This document shows, in pieces, positions 1 through 6,300 of a DNA stretch of 9,009 nucleotides. How positions within the stretch are numbered: position 1 is the stretch's first letter; every line of letters starts with the position of its first letter. A program made the translations under genes and the position numbers. The stretch covers positions 1 to 9,009 of the forward strand of contig JAYUKV010000121.1 in assembly GCA_043764135.1 (NCBI GenBank). Reading direction: 5' to 3'. This DNA comes from JAYUKV01 sp043764135. Its GTDB lineage: Bacteria > Patescibacteriota > JACMRA01. Below the pieces are notes generated by a model. It saw only the letters and a list, made by a program, of their open reading frames with translations. It had not been told where the DNA came from and ran no database searches.

Positions 1-2
1 AA

Positions 3-89
3 TTAAAATCAAAACTATATTTAGAAGCCTTAAAAAGATCTTTTGAAGAACTGGCTAAAATGAGGTTGGAGTTTGGTTGCGAAAGGTGA
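3..89 (+). CDS. C-terminal fragment of a gene entering from the left
   Basis: An open frame enters from the left edge and ends at a TGA at 87-89, giving about 28 residues that end in GCER. The visible tail is charged and helix-like (Leu, Lys, Glu and Arg in near-heptad spacing), as in the last helix of a soluble protein or a coiled coil. No family can be recognised from so little. The frame in 73-225 overlaps its end. If this is a real gene end, TGA acts as a stop codon in this organism. Confidence 0.45.
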   Translation, partial: LKSKLYLEALKRSFEELAKMRLEFGCER

Positions 90-225
90 GTATATAAATA
101 AAAAGTTTGAAAATCAATTTGTGATTAGTTTAACTTTTCCTATTGAGGGTGTTGTAGAAAATGAAAGTATATTATTAAATAATTATCAAAAAATTATTTA
201 TATATACGATTTTAGAAAAAAATAA
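73..225 (+). CDS. Possible small protein of about 50 residues, TTG start
   Basis: A frame open from 64 (after a TGA at 61-63) to the TAA at 223-225 could start at TTG 73 and encode about 50 residues. It would overlap the end of the preceding partial gene by 17 bases in the +1 frame. The middle is strand-like (FVISLTF), then NESILLNNY, and the end is basic (DFRKK). I recognise no family. It could be a short coupled gene, the true C-terminus of the left gene after a frameshift, or chance. A chance frame of this length is less usual in DNA this rich in A and T, where stops are frequent. Confidence 0.3.
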   Translation: MVAKGEYINKKFENQFVISLTFPIEGVVENESILLNNYQKIIYIYDFRKK

Positions 226-358
226 AATACTTGTTGATGTTAGGATATATCAATTTTAAGAAATCTTTTTGTTATAATTCTTATTAATTTACATTGTAAT
301 TAAAAAGGTTTGTAAAATTACTTTACTTTTTACACTAAATAAATTATAATAGAAACAT
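226..358. other. Intergenic region before the pilin-like gene
   Basis: This non-coding stretch contains a weak stem (TTGAT 234-238 with ATCAA 249-253, followed by four T), which may mark the end of the upstream transcript. A TATAAT at 273-278 has no convincing -35 partner. The better promoter lies at 322-350 and is listed separately. Nothing else stands out. Confidence 0.4.
322..350 (+). promoter_or_regulatory. Promoter of the pilin-like gene, giving a leaderless message
   Basis: TTTACT (322-327) and a perfect TATAAT (345-350) are separated by 17 bases. Transcription would start near 357, only one or two bases before the ATG at 359, so the message would be leaderless or nearly so. No Shine-Dalgarno sequence precedes the ATG, which fits. 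Confidence 0.65.
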
Positions 359-724
359 ATGTTAAATAATTTAATCTCTCAAATTGATGTTTGTAGTGGT
401 TTAGACGACAAAAGTCTATGCAACCTTGGGATTTTTCAACCTATCTTTGATAATATTTCTGGTAGAGGTGTGGGAGTAAGTACTTTTACTAGACTTATTT
501 CTTATGCAGCTTCAGTATTCTTAGTTCTTATAGTTTCTTTCTCGGTTATCTCAATCTTGATTGCAGCTTGGAACATGATCACAGATAATGGAGATGGTAC
601 AAACTTTAAAAAAGGAACTTCCAGATTTTTCTATGCAATATTTGGACTTGTGTTTGCTTTGTTAGCATTTGCAGTTGTATCATTTATAGTTAGATTCTTA
701 GGTAAAGGTGGAACAATAAGATAA
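359..724 (+). CDS. Small two-helix membrane protein, type IV secretion pilin-like (TrbC/VirB2 kind)
   Basis: The 121-residue protein has a short polar N-terminus with two Cys (residues 12 and 21), a first membrane helix at about 46-70, and a short polar loop with Gly, Asp and Lys (about 72-87). A second membrane helix follows at about 90-114, and the end is short and basic. Two helices joined by a loop of the type NGDGTNFKKG, followed by a helix with an AIFGLV-like core, is the layout of the small T4SS pilin-like proteins common in Patescibacteria. Known members of that class are thought to form or support cell-surface or conjugation-type fibres. No cleavable signal peptide is obvious: the first helix is internal. 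No other secretion gene is in the window. The assignment rests on layout and loop pattern, not on a catalytic motif. Confidence 0.7.
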   Translation: MLNNLISQIDVCSGLDDKSLCNLGIFQPIFDNISGRGVGVSTFTRLISYAASVFLVLIVSFSVISILIAAWNMITDNGDGTNFKKGTSRFFYAIFGLVFALLAFAVVSFIVRFLGKGGTIR

Positions 725-746
725 TCAACGTAAGTTGGTTTTTTTT
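723..746 (+). terminator. Intrinsic terminator after the pilin-like gene
   Basis: A seven-pair stem (723-729 with 734-740, including one G-U pair) closes a GTAA tetraloop of the stable GNRA class and runs into a tract of eight T (739-746). It begins within the stop codon of the upstream gene and ends just before the -35 box of the next promoter, so the two transcription units are separated in very little space. Confidence 0.75.
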
Positions 747-748
747 AT

Positions 749-777
749 TTGACCAATTCTTAGACCTGAATTATCCT
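749..777 (+). promoter_or_regulatory. Promoter of the adenylate-kinase-like gene
   Basis: TTGACC (749-754) and TATCCT (772-777) have a 17-base spacer and lie directly after the preceding terminator. The expected start near 784 leaves a leader of about 15 bases without a Shine-Dalgarno sequence. Confidence 0.5.
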
Positions 778-798
778 AAATAAGTAAAAACTTAATCT

Positions 799-1485
799 AT
801 GAAATACCAACTTATCGTATTATTTGGACCTCCAGGAAGTGGTAAAGGAACACAAGCATTAATTCTTGATAGTCAGTATCAATATGTCCAACTAGGAATG
901 TCTAAGATGCTAATGGAATATGCAGACAAAATGGAAGATGTAAAAAGTGAGCATGATCGAATCGAAAGAATTCAAGATAATTTTAAAAATGGTGATCTAG
1001 TAGGTTTTGAAGATGTTGTAAGTATAATGGAAATGAATTTTACAGAGAACTTGCGTAGAGGTATTCAAATGACACTTGATGGTTTTCCAAGAACAGAAAA
1101 CCAGGCAATATGGTTAAGCGGATTGATAACAAAAGAAAAAATAAAGACTCTATTCATACATTTTCAACTTCCACTAACTACCGCACTTGAAAGAATTGAA
1201 AATAGATATTTTGTAAATGGCTCAAAAGAAATATACTCTTCATACGAAGAAGCTCTAAAAGCAGCGCCTGAAGGAAGAAAGCCATTTAAACGCGACCTAG
1301 ATATCGATAAAAATACTGTTGTAAAGAGATATAGAGAGCAATATGCAAATGAAAAAGATGAGATAATAAAAGGAGTTATAAACAATCCATTTGTAGATAT
1401 TTTAGAAATTGATTCTCAAAAAGAAATAGCTCAAATAGCTGAAACAATTAAAAAGAAGTTGGTGCAATATAACTTTTTTGCTTAA
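799..1485 (+). CDS. Adenylate kinase family nucleoside monophosphate kinase, diverged AMP site
   Basis: The 228 residues match the usual adenylate kinase length. The ATP-binding P-loop is intact (GPPGSGKGTQ, residues 10-19), and the conserved DGFPRT motif is at 94-99. A LID-like segment with basic residues spans about 130-180 (NRY, KRD, VKRY) and lacks the zinc Cys of many bacterial enzymes. Canonical adenylate kinases phosphorylate AMP with ATP to give two ADP in the cytoplasm. The NMP-binding segment is odd. Where the family has STGDMLR this protein has GMSKMLM (33-39), so the AMP-contacting Thr and Arg are both replaced. It may use another nucleotide, bind AMP differently, or be a second, specialised copy. 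The ATG follows a plausible promoter and no alternative start fits better. The gene is followed by a long inverted repeat. Confidence 0.88.
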   Translation: MKYQLIVLFGPPGSGKGTQALILDSQYQYVQLGMSKMLMEYADKMEDVKSEHDRIERIQDNFKNGDLVGFEDVVSIMEMNFTENLRRGIQMTLDGFPRTENQAIWLSGLITKEKIKTLFIHFQLPLTTALERIENRYFVNGSKEIYSSYEEALKAAPEGRKPFKRDLDIDKNTVVKRYREQYANEKDEIIKGVINNPFVDILEIDSQKEIAQIAETIKKKLVQYNFFA

Positions 1486-1500
1486 AAAAATATTATGTTT

Positions 1501-1584
1501 CCTTAAGATTAAGAAATATAAATATCTTTAACTTTTGTATGGAATAAATTCATAAAATAGTTAAATATTTCTTAATCTTTAAGG
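1501..1584. repeat. Long, nearly perfect inverted repeat, possible bidirectional terminator
   Basis: The left arm (1501-1519) pairs with the right arm (1565-1584) over 19 base pairs with one unpaired A. A second inner pair (1527-1533 with 1559-1565) extends the structure to almost the whole 84 bases. A run of A lies on the left (1484-1490) and T-rich tracts lie on the right (1588-1605), so transcripts from either side would end in U-rich sequence. It sits between the kinase gene and the next promoter, which fits a terminator. The stem is much longer and more AT-rich than usual intrinsic terminators, so a small mobile element remnant is also possible. Confidence 0.65.
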
Positions 1585-1603
1585 TGTTTATTTTTTGATT
1601 TTT

Positions 1604-1632
1604 TTGACAACGAAATTAAAATCTTCAAACTT
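1604..1632 (+). promoter_or_regulatory. Possible promoter of the oxidoreductase-like gene
   Basis: A perfect TTGACA (1604-1609) lies 16 to 17 bases before a poor -10 region (CAAACT or AAACTT, 1626-1632). The expected start near 1638 gives a leader of only a few bases before the ATG at 1645. The -35 is convincing and the -10 is not. Confidence 0.35.
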
Positions 1633-1644
1633 CCTAGCTAACAT

Positions 1645-2751
1645 ATGCTTAAGTGTGATTTTTTGATAATTGGTGATAATTATTTTGGGTTGGATGCAGC
1701 AATTAACCTATCCAACAAGGGTAATTCAGTTATCTATACCTCAGCTAGAATTCTTAATGATGAAAATGATTATTTAATAGAGGCGCAGTTTTTAAGAAAC
1801 TATATAAGTATCAATCCAAAGTTTGACCTTATAAAATTTAATAAAGAATTAAAACAATCCAAGTTAGTTCTTCAAAAAAAGCTTGAATACCATAAGACTT
1901 ACAAACAGTTAACCATTCTTAGAGGGCAGCCAGAATTAAACTCTCAGTTTATCGCTGGTATTCATAATTTCGAACATCAAGAACTAATCAAATTTAAAAA
2001 ATGTTTATACCTACCATCAGCAAGAAATTTTATAGTCAATAATAAAATTGAAGAATCTGTAGAAAAAAATCCAATGGATCTGTTAATCTCAAATCTCGGT
2101 ATCAAACAAATTACAATATACTCTGATAAAATAGTCGATATACAACTTGCCTTCGATATTTGCGAAACTAATACAAACGTAACACTAATAACAAGTTCTA
2201 ATCTAATTGAAGATCTTAAAATAAAACAGATCAAACCATCAAAACTCAAACTTTTAAGCGACAAAGATATCAAAATAATAAACAAGGACAACATCATTAC
2301 AACTTCAGGGATTATTAAACTAGGGAAGTTATTTTATAATTACAACTCACTTGTAAATCACTATTATTATAGATTAAACGAAAGCTTACTAAATACTATA
2401 CAAGTATACGGGGATTCTCTCAATCAAAACCTAGAATCATACCAATTAAACTTCAAAGAAAGATATCAAGCCAACATATGGAGTAAATTGTATGACGTAA
2501 AAGAGTACGATGTAAACCTATTATCAGGTACAAAAACTCTTATTCAATATCAAGTTAGATCAAGAGTCGATGAAATAGAGCATAATAAAACAATAAATAT
2601 AAGTAATTTAATAGGAGATTATGTTACTGATAGATATAGAAATATACTAGGATTTAGGTTTTTAGTAAAACAAGATGATGCAAATTACTACATTAACAGA
2701 ATGGGGACCAATTTCAAAGAAAAAGATTTCGAAACTAACTTAAAAGAGTAA
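1645..2751 (+). CDS. Degenerate FAD/NAD(P) oxidoreductase-like protein (pyridine nucleotide-disulfide reductase fold), probable pseudoenzyme
   Basis: This 368-residue protein starts like a Rossmann FAD-binding domain: strand CDFLIIG, GDNYFG (10-15) where the family has GxGxxG, then helix DAAINLSNKG and strand NSVIYT. A second Rossmann-like unit appears at about 154-183 (ITIYSDKIVDIQLAF, later NVTLIT), at the place of the NAD(P) site, but its glycines are gone. A third family landmark, the FAD-contacting GD pair, remains at 256-257 (VYGDSLNQ), followed by a helix resembling the one after GD in these enzymes. The CxxxxC redox pair after the first Rossmann unit is absent. The order and spacing agree with the dihydrolipoamide dehydrogenase and mercuric reductase group, with a shortened C-terminal domain of about 80 residues. 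Inferred: a paralogue that kept the fold and lost redox catalysis. The family call rests on motif order only. Confidence 0.55.
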   Translation: MLKCDFLIIGDNYFGLDAAINLSNKGNSVIYTSARILNDENDYLIEAQFLRNYISINPKFDLIKFNKELKQSKLVLQKKLEYHKTYKQLTILRGQPELNSQFIAGIHNFEHQELIKFKKCLYLPSARNFIVNNKIEESVEKNPMDLLISNLGIKQITIYSDKIVDIQLAFDICETNTNVTLITSSNLIEDLKIKQIKPSKLKLLSDKDIKIINKDNIITTSGIIKLGKLFYNYNSLVNHYYYRLNESLLNTIQVYGDSLNQNLESYQLNFKERYQANIWSKLYDVKEYDVNLLSGTKTLIQYQVRSRVDEIEHNKTINISNLIGDYVTDRYRNILGFRFLVKQDDANYYINRMGTNFKEKDFETNLKE

Positions 2752-2802
2752 AATGTTAATAACTATTTATTTATAATAATTTATTTTTATATTAGGGGCT
2801 AA

Positions 2803-2818
2803 TTAATAATGTTATTAA
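2803..2818. repeat. Perfect short palindrome just upstream of the RNA promoter
   Basis: TTAATAA (2803-2809) and its reverse complement (2812-2818) are separated by two bases. The site lies 22 bases before the -35 box of the strong promoter at 2841. The position would suit an operator or activator site, but AT-rich palindromes also arise by chance. Confidence 0.35.
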
Positions 2819-2840
2819 ATGGGCAAAAGCTGTCCGTTTG

Positions 2841-2869
2841 TTGACACTTGAGTAAAAGTAGACTATAAT
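2841..2869 (+). promoter_or_regulatory. Consensus sigma-70-type promoter of a structured RNA
   Basis: A perfect TTGACA (2841-2846), a 17-base spacer and a perfect TATAAT (2864-2869) match the housekeeping consensus at every position. It is the best promoter in the window. Transcription is expected near A2876. No protein gene begins for more than 400 bases downstream, so its first product is an RNA. Confidence 0.85.
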
Positions 2870-3027
2870 GTACTTATTAATTTCTCAAATAAGTATAGCT
2901 TACTTGGCAGAAGAATGGGTATAATACAGATGTATTTATCCTTCTGCCTGGTAATGTTCTATAAGTTATGTCTTGGGGAGGTGGTGACCCTTCTTAGCTA
3001 ACTTTGTTGGTAGGATTATGTATAAAT

Positions 3028-3064
3028 TACAAAAATAAAAATTTCTTAACTACAAAAATAAAAA
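3028..3064 (+). repeat. Direct repeat of a 14-base A-rich unit inside the RNA
   Basis: The unit TACAAAAATAAAAA occurs at 3028-3041 and again at 3051-3064, 23 bases apart, each copy followed by a run of T. Together they form a purine-rich single-stranded linker between the 5' structured part and the 3' hairpins of the RNA. Low complexity makes chance or local duplication possible. Confidence 0.5.
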
Positions 3065-3178
3065 ATTTTTCCTCCACGATTTCTATTGGGTAGAGCGGAG
3101 ATTCACTCTTCGACAGTTCATAAAAAGTCATAGGTTTACTAACTATATTTTAAATATTTTTACTTAGTAACCAAATAT

Positions 3179-3232
3179 AACCCTTGAGCCATGTTTTGTT
3201 TAAATTTTATTGGGCGAACAAGGGTTTTTTTT
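3179..3232 (+). terminator. Intrinsic terminator ending the structured RNA
   Basis: The arm AACCCTTG (3179-3186) pairs with CAAGGGTT (3219-3226), with an inner three-pair helix (3188-3190 with 3213-3215), and runs into eight T (3225-3232). It lies 76 bases before the IleRS-like start codon. It therefore either ends an independent RNA or acts as an attenuator of the gene downstream. Confidence 0.8.
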
Positions 3233-3264
3233 ATGACTAAATATTGAGTAAATACTGTACAGTT

Positions 3265-3293
3265 TTGACAAATATAGAAAAATTGGGAACATT
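3265..3293 (+). promoter_or_regulatory. Possible promoter of the IleRS-like gene
   Basis: A perfect TTGACA (3265-3270) is followed after 17 bases by a poor -10 (AACATT, 3288-3293), placing a start near 3300, about nine bases before the ATG. A perfect TATAAT (3302-3307) abuts the ATG but has no -35 at the right distance and would start transcription inside the gene. If the first pair is not real, the gene must depend on readthrough of the terminator at 3179-3232. Confidence 0.35.
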
Positions 3294-3308
3294 CATTCGT
3301 ATATAATT

Positions 3309-6300
3309 ATGTGGTTGAGTCAAAATGAAATTCAAACTCTTTTAAAGAATAATAAAAGAGAAGATAATAGAGTAGACTTTAGATTATTTGCCCCGAACAA
3401 CGCCTCAATTCTAACTAATATTATCAAAGCTGACAGCAATGTCAAAGTATCAGATTATTATAATCTGATGTCGCTTAGTGCCTTTCAAAACTACAAAAAA
3501 CAAGAAAACAAAGAAAATGTATCAACAGTTTTAACGATCACACAACATTTTGATGAATTGGAAAAAAACTTGAGAAAACAAGCAACGGAGTTTGATAAAA
3601 TAAATAATAAATATGTTTTCGATCCTTCAAAAATCGATTATTTGGGTAATTCTTATGATTACTATCGTCAACAAAAATGGAAAAGACTACTTGGGCCGAA
3701 CTCTCACTTGTTCAATACCCAAGTATCTCCACTTAACAATTGGGTAGTAGATGAAATATGGAAACTCCTAGATACAATGAGAACAAAAGAGTTAGTCTTT
3801 GAAAACTTAAAATTAAACTTTTATAATCCCAAAAAGCAATACTACGTCTCTGAAGCTGAAACTAAGAAAATTGAAAAAACAGGAAAGTATCATTATTTAA
3901 AATACAGAATTGCAAAAGATAATGTGTTTAAAATTACAAATATTATCTTGGACCAAGTAGATGATTCGTTAAAAAAACACATTACTTATCAAAATGATTT
4001 AATCGGAAGAATTAAAGTAATTACAGAGCGAAAACCCAAAAAATCTTCAATTGCCCAGATACTTGGATTAAGTAAAAACGAGTATGAAGATTTCAACAAT
4101 TCTTTTAAACTTGCTGATTTAGAAGCTCAAAAAAACCTTGAATACTTACAAGGGCATTTGTTAGTAGTAGAGCAAAACATTACAACTTTAAAAAAAATCA
4201 AAGGAATATTAATGCACCAATACGATACTTCAATTCTAGTAGGCTTTGAAAATTTGTGGCATTCTCTGTTTACAATGGCTATCGTTCTAAAGAAGGATGT
4301 CGAATATTCACTCTATTATCTCTCTAAAACAAAAGAATTAGTTATAGTCCCAGAATCTGAAGCTGTAAATGTATTAGGGCTTTTATTAGAAGAAAATGTA
4401 ATAAACTCTCCTGACTTAAAAGCCAAAATGACACAATTCAAAGATTCTAATGAATTCTTTGACTATATGAAAGCGGGAATTCAAAAGCTAGCATCTCTTA
4501 AAGGAGAAGAGCTTGAAGGAGTAACTGTTGATATGGTTGGGGACATTGATATTGATTCTTTTGAGTATTCAAGTAGAAGTAATATTGGAAGAATAATCTT
4601 AGATAATCAAGGTGTTTCAACTCAGAATATAACACCTGTACATCAGTTTAATCAAAAAACATTTAGTTTTTTAAATACTCTCCAATTTCCAATCATGAAC
4701 AAACTTTCCAATCATGGTAAATTAATAAACATGGGACAGAAGTTTGGTTCATTGGAAAATTACATTGCTGCATATTCCGAAAATTATTTAGTTGAGATAT
4801 TTGAAAGAGAAGGGGATTACTTTGTTGCCAAAAATGGTGTTAAATTTGAAAAAATTTATTCATCAGATGATTCAGTTACAGAGCTTTACCCATTGCCAGA
4901 AAAAAACTGGTTCATAAACTTTCCAAACCCTTGTTCTCTTGCAGGAAGAAATGAATGGGCTATGCCATTACCATTGTTTAATAATGGAAATAAATCATTT
5001 TGGTTATCTTCATTTGAAGACTTAGCAAATCGTGCAATTAATCCTGTTTATAGAGTTGTGCTTGGTAAGAATCTAAAGTATGAGTTTTTTGAATCATCTA
5101 AGGCTGTCTTAATGAGTGACAGTGTTTCCAAGATCCCACTTGGGCTTAGTACTACACAATTTAGATCTAAGAATTTAACCGAGTTAAGAAAAGAAAGAAG
5201 ATTAGAATGGTCCGTATTCTGTGCCTATGCAGATAAGATATACGAAGAGATACTTCAATTATTTGATAAATATGAAGTGGTGCAAATACAATTTACTAAC
5301 GAAGAAAGTATAAAATTCCAAAATTGGTTCTATGGAAAAGAAGAAGAGTTTCAATCAAATTCTAATACAGTACTGTATTTCTATAAAAAAATCTCATTTA
5401 ATCAAGATGGAACAATAGAGTGTGATAAAATTTTCAATTATTTAAATCCTCAAAAAAATACATTATCTGATATTTATATCAAAGATGATTATGATAATAT
5501 TTATTCATATTCTAATCTAACCCTTGATTATACTCAAGAAGAAAAATTTTTGGATATTCTTTCTCTTAAAGCAGCTTACGAAGAAAATACAAATATTTAT
5601 TATCAATCCAATTCAACAGAACATGTGGAGAATTTGAAAAATAATTTTGAATTTGCTTATGGTAAGAATAAAACTTTAACTCATTTAAAACTCGAAAGAA
5701 TAGAATCAAATGAATATATTGAGAAGTATTTCAAAGTCTATGAATCTGATGTAGTTAGGCTGGCTTTATTTATGAATTCCGATCTTGTAGATGGTCAGAT
5801 AGAGATAATTCAAGCACAAGAATATCATCTTGCAGAGAACTTACTAAAATTCTTTAACCACCGATCACCAATAAATGATGGTCCTAAAGATGATATTATT
5901 CTTTGGCTAGCAAGTTACACAAATGATTTTAATGAAAAAGTTAATAGCTTAGCAAAAGAATGGAAGATTAAAGATATTTATGTTAACATCTTCAATTATA
6001 TTGAGGTTTTAAATAAGTTAGTTTTTCCTATTTTAAGACAGATTCCTATGAATGATAAAGGTCAGGCTCAAGATGATATTGTTTTGATTCTGAATAATTT
6101 TGTATACACGATTAAACCGTTCTTGCCTATTTATAGTGAGAAAATATACCAAGTAATTTATCAAGAAAAAATCACTAATTCAAATGAAACTGCAATCAAC
6201 TTATTCACTCTTAAAACTGCATCTTCATCAATTAAGGATAAAATTAATAATATAATTAATTTGAAAGAAGAGCTTAGAACAATCAGGGGCACCAATAATA

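Larger units (their letters stand above)
2876..3232 (+). ncRNA. Structured RNA of about 355 nt, unknown family: stand-alone RNA or leader of the IleRS-like gene
   Basis: The stretch is bounded by the consensus promoter at 2841-2869 and the intrinsic terminator at 3179-3232. It has no credible open frame and has several helices. An extended hairpin is built on an 8-pair stem (2906-2913 with 2941-2948) with further pairing inside (2921-2927 with 2932-2939) and outside (2894-2898 with 2959-2963; 2901-2904 with 2950-2953). A 6-pair stem (2963-2968 with 2999-3004) encloses a G-rich segment, TTGGGGAGGTGGTGACCC. A small hairpin (3072-3075 with 3097-3100, and 3082-3085 with 3091-3094) and a 9-pair stem with one bulge (3133-3142 with 3164-3172) follow. 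I could not match it to 6S RNA, tmRNA, RNase P RNA or SRP RNA. It could be an independent abundant RNA or an attenuating leader. A weak T-box resemblance is noted in the findings. Confidence 0.6.

Noticed and set aside
1164..1385. Minus-strand open frames inside the kinase, oxidoreductase-like and stalk genes (also 1977-2297 and 7647-7934)
   Set aside because: They lie wholly opposite well-supported genes, lack promoters and have no recognisable protein features.
2920..2925. TATAAT inside the first hairpin as a second promoter
   Set aside because: There is no -35 element 16 to 18 bases upstream and no extended TGn, and the bases are engaged in the hairpin pairing.
3070..3130. CTCCACGA and a later GGAG...TTCGACAG, resembling the ends of a circularly permuted tmRNA
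   Set aside because: No T-arm precedes the CCA-like end, the acceptor stem would have only four pairs, and no tag frame ending in Ala-Ala follows. The resemblance is too short.
2876..3232. RNase P RNA, 6S RNA or SRP RNA as the identity of the structured RNA
   Set aside because: The conserved GAGGAAAGTCC and ACAGAA elements of RNase P and the GGAAGGAAGCAGCC-type apical motif of SRP RNA are absent, and the length and helix order do not fit a 6S RNA with one central bubble.
3302..3307. TATAAT directly before the IleRS-like ATG as its -10 box
   Set aside because: It would place the transcription start after the ATG, the next Met is inside the HIGH-helix region, and no -35 lies at the proper distance.
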